Assembly: GCF_001541345.2 (NCBI RefSeq)
Contig: NZ_LMVL02000008.1
Coordinates: 124,001-188,000 of the forward strand
Reading direction: 5' to 3'
DNA: 64,000 bases
Origin: Gillisella vitis
GTDB lineage: Bacteria > Pseudomonadota > Alphaproteobacteria > Rhizobiales > Rhizobiaceae
In this document: positions 54,459-63,883 of the stretch, piece after piece
Numbering within the stretch: position 1 is the first letter of the stretch
How the letters are laid out: the number at the start of each line of letters is the position of its first letter
Translations under genes and position numbers: made by a program
The notes under the pieces: model-generated
Told to the model about the DNA's origin: nothing
Databases searched by the model: none
What the model saw: the letters and a program-made list of their open reading frames with translations, nothing else

Positions 54459-55679
54459 TCAGCGCTCACTCAAAGCCGGTTCGCCCTTCTTCTCGCGCAC
54501 CATGTTGATGAAACGGCGGAACAGATAGTGGCTGTCCTGCGGGCCGGGCGAGGCTTCCGGGTGGTGCTGGACGGAAAACACCGGCTTGCCGGTCAGGCGC
54601 AGGCCGCAATTGGTGTTGTCAAACAGCGAAATATGAGTCTCTTCAACGCCTTCCGGCAGGGACTTCGAATCCACCGCGAAGCCGTGGTTCATCGAGACGA
54701 TCTCCACCTTGCCGGTGGTAAAATCCTTGACTGGATGGTTGGCGCCGTGATGGCCCTGATGCATCTTCTCAGTCTTGGCGCCTAGCGCCAGACCCAGCAT
54801 CTGATGGCCAAGGCAAATACCGAACAACGGGATATCTGTGTTGATCAATTCCTTGATGACCGGCACGGCGTATTCGCCAGTGGCAGCCGGATCACCGGGG
54901 CCATTGGAGAGGAAAATGCCATCCGGCGACAAGGCCAGGATATCTTCGGCGCTGGTATTGGCGGGCACAACGGTGACCTTGCATTTCAGGCCGGTGAACA
55001 GCCGCAGGATATTGCGCTTCACGCCGAAATCCACGCAGACGACGTGATAATCGGTATCCTTGTCAGCTAGTTCAGAAAAGCCTTCATTCCACACCCAGGG
55101 CTTTTCGCCCCAGGTCGAGGACTGGCCGGAGGATGCGACCTTGGCAAGATCAAGACCTTCCAGCCCGCTCCAGGCCTTGGCCTTGGCCTTCAGCGCCTCG
55201 ATGTCGAAATTGCCGTTCGGGTCATGGGCGATGACGGCGTTCGGCGCACCGTTTTCGCGAATCCAGGCGGTCAGCGCCCGCGTATCGACGCCGGACAGGC
55301 CAATCATGCCGCGTGCCTTCAGCCAGGCATCGAGATGCTTGGTGGCGCGGAAATTGGATGGTTCGGTAATGTCGGCCTTGAAGATCACCCCGACGGCGCC
55401 GTGGCGGGCAGCTGGCGTCAGGTCTTCAATGTCTTCTTCATTGGTGCCAACATTGCCGATATGGGGAAAGGTGAAGGTAACGATCTGGCCGAGATAGGAG
55501 GGATCGGTGAGGATTTCCTCATAGCCGGTCAGCGCGGTGTTGAAGCACACCTCGGCCTGAACATCGCCGGTGGCGCCGACGCCCTGACCTTCGATGACGG
55601 TGCCATCGGCCAGAACCAGAAGTGCTGTCGGCTTGGTTGTTGTCCAGGCTGCGGTGGGCAATGGCGATGTTGCGGTCAT
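54459..55679 (-). CDS. carA: Carbamoyl-phosphate synthase small subunit
   Basis: The glutaminase subunit that provides ammonia to CarB. From ATG 55679, with AAAAGGA upstream, it is 406 residues. The class I amidotransferase triad is visible: Cys289 in FGICLGHQMLG, and the His-x-Glu of FSVQHHPEASPG. The N-terminal CPSase domain begins with ALLVLADGTVIEGQGVG. It is about 6.4 kb from carB on the same strand. Confidence 0.97.
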   Translation of the reverse strand: MTATSPLPTAAWTTTKPTALLVLADGTVIEGQGVGATGDVQAEVCFNTALTGYEEILTDPSYLGQIVTFTFPHIGNVGTNEEDIEDLTPAARHGAVGVIFKADITEPSNFRATKHLDAWLKARGMIGLSGVDTRALTAWIRENGAPNAVIAHDPNGNFDIEALKAKAKAWSGLEGLDLAKVASSGQSSTWGEKPWVWNEGFSELADKDTDYHVVCVDFGVKRNILRLFTGLKCKVTVVPANTSAEDILALSPDGIFLSNGPGDPAATGEYAVPVIKELINTDIPLFGICLGHQMLGLALGAKTEKMHQGHHGANHPVKDFTTGKVEIVSMNHGFAVDSKSLPEGVEETHISLFDNTNCGLRLTGKPVFSVQHHPEASPGPQDSHYLFRRFINMVREKKGEPALSER

Positions 55680-56017
55680 ATCCGTTCCTTTTCCAGCCGC
55701 TTGCCCCGGCCGATGCAAACCGGCGGCGCGTGGCTATCTTTGTGTGCCAGTATCTAGTTGTGCCAAGGGTCCTCGCGCAGCAAGAGGATGCGCGTGCGGG
55801 AACCTGATGTCGATGTCTGTGCAGGCGATGGTACATAGACGAGAAGCGTGGGCCGGGTCAATTGTTCCTCAGGTAAAAGAGGTGTTTTCCCTTGAAGTCT
55901 TGAAAGACCCCCGCATTGCGCGGAGCCTCCGGGAGGGGTATCACCACGCCTGAAGCGAGCCACGGTGCCATATGAACGGCGGCCAGGGGCTCCACAGTCA
56001 CCCAAGGAGATGAAGAC
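55680..56017. other. Divergent promoter region, carA and YqeY
   Basis: About 338 bases. No supported gene or hairpin with a T-run was found. The carA promoter and a promoter for the YqeY gene should lie here. Confidence 0.35.
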
Positions 56018-56473
56018 ATGCTACGCGAGGATCTGACGACTGCGCTGAAGGAAGCGATGAAAGCCAAGGACAGCCGCAGGCTTTCCACCATCCGCCTGGT
56101 GCAATCGGCCATCAAGGACCGCGACATCGCCAATCGCGGCGAGGGCAAGGCCGAGGCCAGCGACGACGATATCCTCCAGCTGATGGCCAAGCTGGTGAAG
56201 CAGCGCGAAGAATCGGCCAAGATCTACGAAGACAATGCCCGTCCTGAGCTTGCCGCCCAGGAGCGCGAGGAAGTGGCGATCATCAAAGCCTTCATGCCCG
56301 AGCAGATGGATGACGATAAAGTCCGCGAAGCGATTTCCGGTATCATCACGGAAATCAGTGCTGAAGGCGTGCGCGACATGGGCAAGGTAATGGCTGCCTT
56401 GAAAGAACGCTATGCCGGCCAGATGGATTTCGCCAAGGCCTCCGGCGTGGTGAAAGAGCTTTTGACCAAGTAA
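56018..56473 (+). CDS. GatB/YqeY domain-containing protein
   Basis: The 151-residue protein begins with a strong AAGGAG ribosome binding site. It consists of the YqeY domain (MLREDLTTALKEAMKAKDSR and the later IIKAFMPEQMDDDKVREAIS), like the tRNA-interacting tail of GatB. It may help tRNA-dependent amidation, but the free-standing form has no proven role. In rhizobia it commonly sits between carA and dnaG, as here. Confidence 0.93.
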   Translation: MLREDLTTALKEAMKAKDSRRLSTIRLVQSAIKDRDIANRGEGKAEASDDDILQLMAKLVKQREESAKIYEDNARPELAAQEREEVAIIKAFMPEQMDDDKVREAISGIITEISAEGVRDMGKVMAALKERYAGQMDFAKASGVVKELLTK

Positions 56474-56494
56474 GCGGAAGCCTCCGTATACAGC

Positions 56495-56520
56495 GTTGTG
56501 CGCCATAGATGGCGCACAAC
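56495..56520. terminator. Convergent hairpin between YqeY and bioB
   Basis: Perfect 12-bp arms gttgtgcgccat and atggcgcacaac with a two-base spacer lie between convergent genes. A T-run is missing, so it may need Rho or be a repeat. Confidence 0.55.
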
Positions 56521-56563
56521 GGGTCGCTAAAGCGCTTTATATCTATGGCGGTTTCCGCTTTGT

Positions 56564-57550
56564 TTATTCTGCGGCGAGTGGCGCAGCTTCTTGTGGCAAT
56601 GCGCCGATTGCGGCAAACAGCGCCTCATCCTCGCCTATGCCGGCATTGGGCGTGGTCAACAGCGTATCGCCGTAGAAGACCGAGTTGGCACCGGAGACCA
56701 GGCAGAGGATTTGCGCTTCCCGGTTTAATGTCGAGCGCCCGGCCGACAGACGGACCGTGGATCTCGGCATGACAATCCTCGCTGTCGCCACCATGCGCAC
56801 CAATTCCAGCGGATCGATCCGCGGCATGGCGGCAAGCGGCGTCCCCTCCACAGGCACCAGCGCGTTGATCGGTACGCTTTCGGGATGTGGGCGCATGGAT
56901 CCCAGGACCTGGAGCATGGAGGCGCGATCACGGATGGTCTCGCCCATGCCGATAATGCCGCCGCAACAGAGGTCGACGCCGAAAGAGCGGACGATGGACA
57001 GGGTTTCCAGCCGGTCTGCATAGCTGCGGGTGGTGATGATCTCACCATAAAATTCCGGACTGGTGTCCAGATTATGGTTGTAAGCCGTCAGTCCAGCCTT
57101 GGCCAGTTTCTCAGCCTGATGCTTTTCCAGCATGCCCAGCGTTACGCAGGCTTCCATGCCGAGATCGCGAACGCCGCGCACCATGGTCAGTACCGCGTCA
57201 AATTCCTTGCCATCGCGCACCTCCCGCCATGCGGCGCCCATGCAGAAGCGCTCGGCACCTGCGTCCTTCGCCCGCTTTGCAAGCGCAAGCACGCTGTCCG
57301 GCTGCATGAGGCGATCCTTCGTCAGCTTTACCTCTCGGTGGTGGGCCGATTGCGGACAATAGGCGCAGTCTTCGGGGCAGCCGCCTGTCTTGATCGACAG
57401 CAGGCTTGCCTTCTGCACGGCATTCGGGTCGTGGTGGCGGCCATGGACAGCGTTGGCATGGCCGATCAATTCCAGAAGGGGCAGATTGTGAAGGGTGACG
57501 ATCTCTTCCACGCTCCAGTCATGGCGAATTTCGCCCACCACCCCACTCAT
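56564..57550 (-). CDS. bioB: Biotin synthase
   Basis: BioB inserts sulfur into dethiobiotin through radical-SAM chemistry. From ATG 57550 it is 328 residues and overlaps the bioY stop by four bases. The radical-SAM cluster motif is Cys58, Cys62, Cys65 (GGCPEDCAYCPQS). Other conserved segments are NHNLDTSPEFYGEI and CCGGIIGMGETIRDRA. The rest of the bio operon is not in this window. Confidence 0.96.
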   Translation of the reverse strand: MSGVVGEIRHDWSVEEIVTLHNLPLLELIGHANAVHGRHHDPNAVQKASLLSIKTGGCPEDCAYCPQSAHHREVKLTKDRLMQPDSVLALAKRAKDAGAERFCMGAAWREVRDGKEFDAVLTMVRGVRDLGMEACVTLGMLEKHQAEKLAKAGLTAYNHNLDTSPEFYGEIITTRSYADRLETLSIVRSFGVDLCCGGIIGMGETIRDRASMLQVLGSMRPHPESVPINALVPVEGTPLAAMPRIDPLELVRMVATARIVMPRSTVRLSAGRSTLNREAQILCLVSGANSVFYGDTLLTTPNAGIGEDEALFAAIGALPQEAAPLAAE

Positions 57551-58125
57551 TGCTCCGTCTCCTGCTGGCGCTTTGCCTTCGGTGGCCACTGGCTGGCGAT
57601 CAGCGCCGCAAGCACACATTTCACCACGTCACCACCGATAAAGGGCATGAAGCCAACGGTCAGCAGTGTTGCGCCAGGAACGAAGAATGCAAGCCATGCG
57701 AGACCTGCGGCATAGACCAATGTCAGCCCAGCAAAACTGGCAACAAGGTGCATCGCCAGCCCGCGTCCATGGCCGATCAAACCGGTGAGCCAGGCCGCAA
57801 GCCAGTATCCGGCAAGATAGCCGCCAGTTGGCCCCATCATATAGGCAAGGCCGATGCCGCGTTCCGGTGAGCCGGAAAACACGGGCGCACCAACGGCACC
57901 GACGGCCAGATAGGTGGTGAAGATGGTCAGCGACATCTGCGGCCCAAGCATCAGCGCGAACGCCATCACCGCAAAGGTATGCAATGTCATCGGGACCGGC
58001 CAGAAGGGGATTTGCACTTTGGCAGCCAAGGTCATCAGCAGCACCCCGGCTGAAACAACTATTATTTTATCGATAAAAATTGAAAATTTATTCTTATTGG
58101 CTCGAGAAAGAAGAGGAATGTCCAT
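57547..58125 (-). CDS. bioY: Biotin transporter substrate-binding subunit BioY
   Basis: The 192-residue membrane S-component of an ECF-type biotin importer. It opens with a polar leader, then about six helices with family blocks AAKVQIPFWPVPMTLHTFAV and YMMGPTGGYLAGYWLAAWLT. A GGAG precedes the ATG. It is the first gene of a bioY-bioB operon. Two BioR-type boxes flank or overlap its start. Confidence 0.95.
   Translation of the reverse strand: MDIPLLSRANKNKFSIFIDKIIVVSAGVLLMTLAAKVQIPFWPVPMTLHTFAVMAFALMLGPQMSLTIFTTYLAVGAVGAPVFSGSPERGIGLAYMMGPTGGYLAGYWLAAWLTGLIGHGRGLAMHLVASFAGLTLVYAAGLAWLAFFVPGATLLTVGFMPFIGGDVVKCVLAALIASQWPPKAKRQQETEQ
58067..58076. promoter_or_regulatory. BioR-like box within the start of bioY
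   Basis: The sequence TTATCGATAA matches the alphaproteobacterial BioR consensus TTATMKATAA. It lies inside bioY, about codons 17-20. Confidence 0.5.
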
Positions 58126-58157
58126 GTTGTCTCCAATTTTTTGTCTACTTTTAAAAA

Positions 58158-58167
58158 TTATCGATAA
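58158..58167. promoter_or_regulatory. BioR-like box upstream of bioY
   Basis: An identical TTATCGATAA lies 33-42 bases upstream of the bioY start, the expected position for repression by the GntR-type regulator BioR. The bioR gene is not in this window. Confidence 0.7.
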
Positions 58168-58426
58168 AATATCGAGCTTGGGCTTATTGTCAATCCCGGC
58201 GCTCGCCCTGCGAAGCCGTTGAGCCTTGTTGAGGCCCGGTGATTTCCCTCATTTTGAACTGGGATGTTCCCTTATGGCGGACTAAAGGCCGGAAAGGGAT
58301 TGGAGACGCTGGAGCTTGGGAGGCGCAAAGGGGAAGCACATGTGAATAGCGGGTACATCCCATGAAAGCCGTGGCGCTTGCCTTTCATACCTCCTATATA
58401 ACCAGATCATTCCTCAAGGTTGCCCA
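58168..58426. other. Intergenic region between bioY and dnaG
   Basis: About 260 bases. A CTATAT near 58394 may be a -10 for dnaG; its -35 is unclear. No gene is supported. Confidence 0.35.
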
Positions 58427-60451
58427 ATGCGCTTTTCAAACGACTTTCTCGACGAGATCCGCGACCGCGTGCCGATTTCGGCCGTGATTGGCGCGCGCGT
58501 GCCGTGGGATCGCAAGAAAACCAACGTGTCGCGCGGGGATTACTGGGCCTGCTGCCCGTTTCACGGCGAAAAAAGCCCGAGCTTTCACTGCGAGGATCGC
58601 AAAGGCCGCTACCATTGCTTCGGCTGCGGGGTGTCCGGCGATCATTTTCGCTTTCTGACGGATCTGGAAGGCCTGAACTTTCCAGAGGCGGTCGAGCGGA
58701 TTGCCGACATGGCCGGTATCGCCATGCCCAAGGTGGATGCACGTGACATAGAGCGTGAGCGCGAGCGCACCAGCCTTCAGGATGTCATGGAAATGGCCAC
58801 CCTGTTCTTTCAGGATCAGCTGCAAGCGGCCCAAGGCGCCAAGGCCCGGGCCTACCTGCGGGAGCGCGGGCTTTCGGGCCGTACCATCGAAACCTTCAGG
58901 CTGGGCTATGCACCGGAAAGCCGCAACGCGCTGAAGGAACATCTGGCTGGCAAAGGCGTGCCGAAGGAGCAGATCGAGGCCTGCGGGCTGGTGGTGCATG
59001 GGCCGGATATTCCGGTCTCCTATGACCGTTTCCGCGACCGGATCATGTTTCCGATTCTGTCTTCCCGCGACAAGGTGATTGCCTTTGGCGGACGGGCGAT
59101 GTCGCCGGATGCGCCAGCCAAATATCTCAATTCCAACGAGACGGAGCTGTTTCACAAGGGCAATGTGCTCTATAATTTCTCCCGCGCCCGGCGGACGCTT
59201 CAGGGCGCCGATGGGGCAGAGACGATCATTGCCGTGGAAGGCTATATGGATGTGATCGCGCTCTATCAGGCGGGCGTGGAAAATGCCGTTGCGCCACTTG
59301 GCACGGCGCTGACTGAAAACCAGCTGGAACTGATGTGGAAAATGACGCCGCAGCCGGTCCTGTGTTTCGATGGCGACGGTGCCGGGCAACGCGCGGCGTT
59401 TCGCGCCGTCGATCTTGCGCTGCCGCATCTGAAGCCCGGAAAAAGCGTCCGCTTCGCCATGCTGCCGGATGGCAAGGACCCTGACGATCTGGTCAAGCAG
59501 GATGGCCGCGCACCTTTTGACCGGGTATTGGCCGAGGCCCGCTCGCTGGATGAGATGGTCTGGGTACGCGAAACAGGCCAGGGCCGGTTCGATACGCCGG
59601 AGCAACGTGCCGAGCTTGAGGCGCGGTTAAAGCAGATCGTCAATATCATTGCCGATGAGAATGTGCGTCGCCACTATCAGCAGAATGTCCGAGACCGGCT
59701 CTATGGGTTCTTCCAGGGGCAGGGAACGGCTCGGGCCGGGCGCGGCAATTTCGAGCGTGGCGGTGGTGGTTTTGCCGGTAACCGGCCCGGCAATGGCCGG
59801 TTTCAAAACGGCGCGGGTGGACGCGGCGCGCCGGGTGGCCAGCGTCCTGGCAGCACGGTGGCCTCCGACCGGTTGACGCGGTCGGGCATGGTTAGCCGCA
59901 GCCACGACCAGCCCAGCCTGCGCGAAAGCGTGCTGGCGCTGACCATCGTCAATCATCCGCAATTGTTGCAGGAGGATTATGACGAGATTTCCTGCATCGA
60001 TTTCGATAGCCGTGATCTACAAAGGCTTTGGCCAGCGGTGCTGACCGCAGTTGCGCAAACCGGGGCGCAATTGACCCGCGAAGATCTGTCCGAACGGCTG
60101 ACGGCAAGTGGCTTCGATACGCTGCTAAAAGCGCTGGACCAGCAGATCCGCAATGCCAGACTGTGGACGGCAACGACGGTTGCCGCGCTGGAAGACGCCC
60201 GCGAGGGCTATACCCAGGCGCTGTCCCTGCATAAGCGCGCCAAAGCGCTGCGCCGCCAGCGCATCGAGCTGGAACGCGAGATTGCCGAGGCAACCGAAGC
60301 CGATGACGCCGGGCGGATTGATGGGCTGATGTCGGTTCTGCAGGAAGTGCAGCTGGAAATCGTTCGGATGGAGAACCAGGAAGCGATCATCGATGGCTTC
60401 GGCGTGATGTCGGGCCGTGTCAAGGGACCGGCCTACGGTCACAATTCATAA
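58427..60451 (+). CDS. dnaG: DNA primase
   Basis: DnaG makes RNA primers at the replication fork. The 674-residue protein has a CHC2 zinc finger with Cys43, His46, Cys64 and Cys67 (CCPFHGEKS, YHCFGCG). The TOPRIM core contains IIAVEGYMDVIALYQAG and the acidic motif LCFDGDGAG. A Gly-rich linker (about 440-480) precedes the C-terminal helicase-binding domain. It is upstream of rpoD, the classical macromolecular-synthesis arrangement. Confidence 0.97.
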   Translation: MRFSNDFLDEIRDRVPISAVIGARVPWDRKKTNVSRGDYWACCPFHGEKSPSFHCEDRKGRYHCFGCGVSGDHFRFLTDLEGLNFPEAVERIADMAGIAMPKVDARDIERERERTSLQDVMEMATLFFQDQLQAAQGAKARAYLRERGLSGRTIETFRLGYAPESRNALKEHLAGKGVPKEQIEACGLVVHGPDIPVSYDRFRDRIMFPILSSRDKVIAFGGRAMSPDAPAKYLNSNETELFHKGNVLYNFSRARRTLQGADGAETIIAVEGYMDVIALYQAGVENAVAPLGTALTENQLELMWKMTPQPVLCFDGDGAGQRAAFRAVDLALPHLKPGKSVRFAMLPDGKDPDDLVKQDGRAPFDRVLAEARSLDEMVWVRETGQGRFDTPEQRAELEARLKQIVNIIADENVRRHYQQNVRDRLYGFFQGQGTARAGRGNFERGGGGFAGNRPGNGRFQNGAGGRGAPGGQRPGSTVASDRLTRSGMVSRSHDQPSLRESVLALTIVNHPQLLQEDYDEISCIDFDSRDLQRLWPAVLTAVAQTGAQLTREDLSERLTASGFDTLLKALDQQIRNARLWTATTVAALEDAREGYTQALSLHKRAKALRRQRIELEREIAEATEADDAGRIDGLMSVLQEVQLEIVRMENQEAIIDGFGVMSGRVKGPAYGHNS

Positions 60452-61123
60452 CGCTTTTGCAAGCTTTGTTATGGCAGATACCGAACGCGCCCCTTGTATC
60501 GGCGGCGTGAGTGCCTAAATCTCAGTTCAAACCGGGTCATGTTCCTGAGATCGAGGCCTGCCTGTACCAAAAGGACAGGTTAATGACGTGACGATTGAAT
60601 GGCTCCCTGCCGTCTGAGGCGTGTGCGGAGGCGTTCGGATAAGGAGCGTAGAGCGAGATGAATGGGTTTTTCGCGATATCAACAGGCACAATCGCTTTAA
60701 AAGGCTTGACGTATCGATAAATTGTGGGAATCACGGTCAAACGAAAAAATGAGGTGACGCAGGTTGCGCCGGGTCTATGCTGGCGGGCTTCGTCGCCTGT
60801 TTGTGCAGTTATACTGCAATCGGCGGGAACCATGGTGGTCAATCGGGAATTAGACATCGCGGCGTAACGGCCTTTAGAGCGTGTGAAACGCAACAAGGCT
60901 GGTATAACGTTCGGCATTTAGGGCATGGTTTATCTTCGGCCGCATCTGGTTTGAGAAATTATGCTGCACATTTAGGGTTTTACAGGGCTTTTCGTGCGTA
61001 TGGTCAACGCATGGCACTGTAGGTCGTAACCAGTGATTCGCAGTGGTCAGTGCAAGGCTATGCCCCATCTGGCGCGTGACAGCACTGCGGAAAATTGAAG
61101 CGTCAGGGAAAGCGACGAGACAT
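60452..61123. other. Long intergenic region upstream of rpoD
   Basis: About 670 bases. A CTTGAC hexamer near 60708 could be a -35, but no matching -10 is clear. The region probably holds rpoD promoters and a leader. A minus-strand ORF of 126 residues here lacks a ribosome binding site and protein-like features. Confidence 0.4.
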
Positions 61124-63169
61124 ATGGCAACCAAGGTCAAGGAAAACGAAGAAGCCGAGAACGAGCGCGATGGCGCGACCGACGGTCCGCTTCTCGATCT
61201 TTCGGATGACGCGGTCAAAAAAATGATCAAGGCCGCCAAGAAGCGCGGCTACGTCACTATGGATGAGTTGAATTCGGTTCTGCCGTCTGAGGAAGTGACC
61301 TCGGAGCAGATCGAAGACACCATGGCGATGCTTTCCGACATGGGCATCAACGTCGTCGAGGACGAGGACGCCGAAGATCCGGCAGCCGAAGAAAGCGACG
61401 GTGACGAAGAGGCCGAAAGCGAAGGCGGCGAGCTGGCGCCTGCTGGCAATACCGCTGTTGCCACAGCCAAGAAGAAAGAGCCGACCGACCGCACGGACGA
61501 CCCGGTGCGCATGTACCTGCGCGAAATGGGCTCGGTCGAGCTTCTGTCGCGCGAAGGCGAAATCGCCATTGCCAAGCGCATCGAGGCTGGCCGCGAAACG
61601 ATGATCGCCGGTCTCTGCGAAAGCCCGCTGACCTTCCAGGCGCTGATTATCTGGCGTGACGAACTGAACGAAGGCACGACGCTGCTGCGCGAGATTATCG
61701 ATCTCGAGACCACCTATTCCGGTCCCGAGGCCAAGGCCGCGCCGCAATTCCAGAGCCCGGAAAAGATTGAGGCGGACCGCAAGGCTGCCGAGGAAAAGGA
61801 AAAGACCCGCCGGGTCCGCTCCAGCGAAGACGACATCACCAATGTCGGCGGCGACATGCCCATGCCGGAAGAAGAGGAAGAGGACGAAGACGAGTCCAAT
61901 CTTTCGCTGGCCGCCATGGAAGCCGAGCTGCGCCCGCAGGTCATGGAAACCCTCGACCTGATCGCCGATACCTATAAGAAGCTGCGCAAGTTGCAGGACC
62001 AGCAGGTGGAAGCGCGCCTCGCCTGTGCCGGCACGCTGTCATCGGGCCAAGAGCGGCGCTACAAGGAGCTGAAGGATCAGCTGATCACGGCAGTAAAGTC
62101 ACTGTCGCTGAACCAGAACCGGATCGACAGCCTTGTCGAGCAGCTCTACGACATTTCTAAGCGCCTGATGCAGAACGAAGGCCGTCTGCTGCGGCTGGCT
62201 GAAAGCTACGGCGTCAAGCGCGATAGCTTCCTGGAACAGTATCAGGGCGCGGAACTTGATCCGAACTGGATGAAGTCGGTCGGCAATCTGGCTGCCCGTG
62301 GCTGGAAGGACTTCGCCCGCGAGGAAAACAACACGATCCGGGAAATCCGTCAGGAAATCCAGAATCTGGCGACCGAAACCGGCATTTCCATCGCCGAATT
62401 CCGTCGTATTGTCTCCATGGTGCAGAAGGGCGAACGCGAAGCCCGGATCGCCAAGAAGGAAATGGTCGAGGCCAATCTGCGTCTGGTTATTTCGATTGCC
62501 AAGAAATACACCAATCGCGGACTGCAATTCCTCGACCTGATCCAGGAAGGCAATATCGGCCTGATGAAGGCGGTCGATAAGTTCGAATACCGGCGTGGCT
62601 ACAAGTTCTCCACCTATGCGACGTGGTGGATCAGGCAGGCAATCACCCGGTCGATTGCCGACCAGGCCCGCACGATCCGTATTCCGGTGCATATGATCGA
62701 AACGATCAACAAGATCGTTCGCACATCGCGCCAGATGCTGCACGAAATTGGCCGCGAACCGACCCCGGAAGAACTGGCTGAAAAGCTCGCCATGCCGCTC
62801 GAAAAAGTCCGCAAGGTGCTGAAAATCGCCAAGGAGCCGATCTCGCTCGAAACCCCTGTGGGCGACGAGGAAGATTCGCATCTCGGCGACTTCATCGAGG
62901 ACAAGAACGCGCTGCTGCCCATCGACGCCGCCATTCAGGCCAACCTGCGCGAAACCACCACCCGCGTGCTGGCCTCGCTGACACCGCGCGAAGAGCGCGT
63001 GCTGCGCATGCGCTTCGGTATCGGCATGAACACTGACCATACGCTGGAAGAAGTCGGCCAACAGTTCTCGGTCACCCGCGAACGTATCCGCCAGATCGAA
63101 GCCAAGGCCCTGCGAAAGCTCAAGCATCCAAGCCGCTCGCGCAAATTGCGCAGCTTCCTGGACAGCTAA
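61124..63169 (+). CDS. rpoD: RNA polymerase primary sigma factor (sigma-70)
   Basis: The housekeeping sigma factor. The start at ATG 61124 (MATKVKENEEAENERDG) gives 681 residues. Visible parts: region 1.1, an acidic insert (DEDAEDPAAEESDGDEEAES), region 1.2 (TDDPVRMYLREMGSVELLS), and the long non-conserved region. Region 2 contains YKFSTYATWWIRQAITR and region 4 holds the HTH HTLEEVGQQFSVTRERIRQI. The extension and acidic stretches are normal for alphaproteobacteria. Confidence 0.98.
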   Translation: MATKVKENEEAENERDGATDGPLLDLSDDAVKKMIKAAKKRGYVTMDELNSVLPSEEVTSEQIEDTMAMLSDMGINVVEDEDAEDPAAEESDGDEEAESEGGELAPAGNTAVATAKKKEPTDRTDDPVRMYLREMGSVELLSREGEIAIAKRIEAGRETMIAGLCESPLTFQALIIWRDELNEGTTLLREIIDLETTYSGPEAKAAPQFQSPEKIEADRKAAEEKEKTRRVRSSEDDITNVGGDMPMPEEEEEDEDESNLSLAAMEAELRPQVMETLDLIADTYKKLRKLQDQQVEARLACAGTLSSGQERRYKELKDQLITAVKSLSLNQNRIDSLVEQLYDISKRLMQNEGRLLRLAESYGVKRDSFLEQYQGAELDPNWMKSVGNLAARGWKDFAREENNTIREIRQEIQNLATETGISIAEFRRIVSMVQKGEREARIAKKEMVEANLRLVISIAKKYTNRGLQFLDLIQEGNIGLMKAVDKFEYRRGYKFSTYATWWIRQAITRSIADQARTIRIPVHMIETINKIVRTSRQMLHEIGREPTPEELAEKLAMPLEKVRKVLKIAKEPISLETPVGDEEDSHLGDFIEDKNALLPIDAAIQANLRETTTRVLASLTPREERVLRMRFGIGMNTDHTLEEVGQQFSVTRERIRQIEAKALRKLKHPSRSRKLRSFLDS

Positions 63170-63193
63170 GTTTAGCGAAGAGACAAGAGTAGA

Positions 63194-63219
63194 AAACCCG
63201 GCGGAAACGCCGGGTTTTT
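63194..63219 (+). terminator. Terminator of rpoD
   Basis: Perfect arms aaacccggcg / cgccgggttt with a GAAA tetraloop and five T, 25 bases after the rpoD stop. Confidence 0.92.
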
Positions 63220-63226
63220 GCATTTA

Positions 63227-63626
63227 AGGGTGGGGAAGGATGGTTGCTGATGGAGCGGGGTTTACCCCCCTCTGTCCTGCCGGACATCTCCCCCTCAAGG
63301 GGGGAGATCGACGTGGAGCAGTCCTCTCACGCGCATAACAATCGATTCTATTTCACAATAGGCTTGATGGGGAAACGGGCATGCACCACCATCCGATCTC
63401 CCCCCTTGAGGGGGAGATGCCTGTGAGGGTGGGGAAGGATGGTTGCTGATGGAGCGGGGTTTACCCCCCCCTCTGTCCTGCCGGACATCTCCCCCTCAAG
63501 GGGAGAGATCGACGTGGAGCAGTCCTCTCACGCGCATAACAATCGATTCTATTTCGCAACAGGCTTGATGGGGAAACGGGTATGCACCACCATCCGATCT
63601 CCCCCCTTGAGGGGGAGATGCCTGGC
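63227..63626. repeat. Tandem duplication, two units of about 199 bp
   Basis: Unit 1 (63227-63425) and unit 2 (63426 to about 63626) are nearly identical. Each carries two internal hairpins of the ctccccctcaagggggag type near its ends. Differences are a few bases, including one extra C in unit 2. The hairpins belong to a common rhizobial intergenic repeat class. ORFs in these units (PSRGE, PPLRGRCP) are typical artefacts of the repeat. Confidence 0.85.
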
Positions 63627-63675
63627 AAGGCAGAGGGGGGTGAGCGGCATATCAAACCGTCTGCGCCTTGTCCTG

Positions 63676-63710
63676 TGGTTCAATCTGAACCTGACAAACT
63701 CCCGCTGCCG
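63676..63710 (+). repeat. Right-end fragment of the ~102-nt dispersed repeat
   Basis: The sequence tggttcaatctgaacctgac followed by aaactcccgct matches the right end of the elements at 9295-9408 and 19062-19163. Confidence 0.6.
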
Positions 63711-63715
63711 GATGC

Positions 63716-63883
63716 TTACGTATTGCGGACCGATAGGGCGGCAATGGTAGACGGAACGCTGGCGGCGGATGAGGTGACCACGGTGGGCTTTGCAATGGGC
63801 GGCGCGGGGTTCGCGGCAACCAAATATCCCGTCCGCGAGGGGGCTGGTGGTATGCTGGCCGCTATGGCGGATGCTGATGTCAT
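63716..63883 (-). CDS. Small hypothetical protein (55 residues)
   Basis: An ORF starting at ATG 63883 with a strong GGAGAACAAA ribosome binding site. The product (MTSASAIAASIPPAPSRTGY, ending in TIAALSVRNT) is Ala/Pro/Ser-rich with no recognisable domain. An overlapping plus-strand ORF (ATG 63744) has a weaker site. The reading is uncertain. Confidence 0.35.
   Translation of the reverse strand: MTSASAIAASIPPAPSRTGYLVAANPAPPIAKPTVVTSSAASVPSTIAALSVRNT

Noticed and set aside
53345..54469. Minus-strand ORF of 374 residues opposite the MATE gene
   Set aside because: It is the shadow of a membrane protein and is extremely rich in His and Gln.
60537..60917. 126-residue minus-strand ORF upstream of rpoD
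   Set aside because: No ribosome binding site and no recognisable domain; better explained as leader DNA.
63244..63750. ORFs inside the tandem repeat units
   Set aside because: Their peptides (PSRGE, PPLRGRC) are well-known artefacts of translated intergenic repeats.
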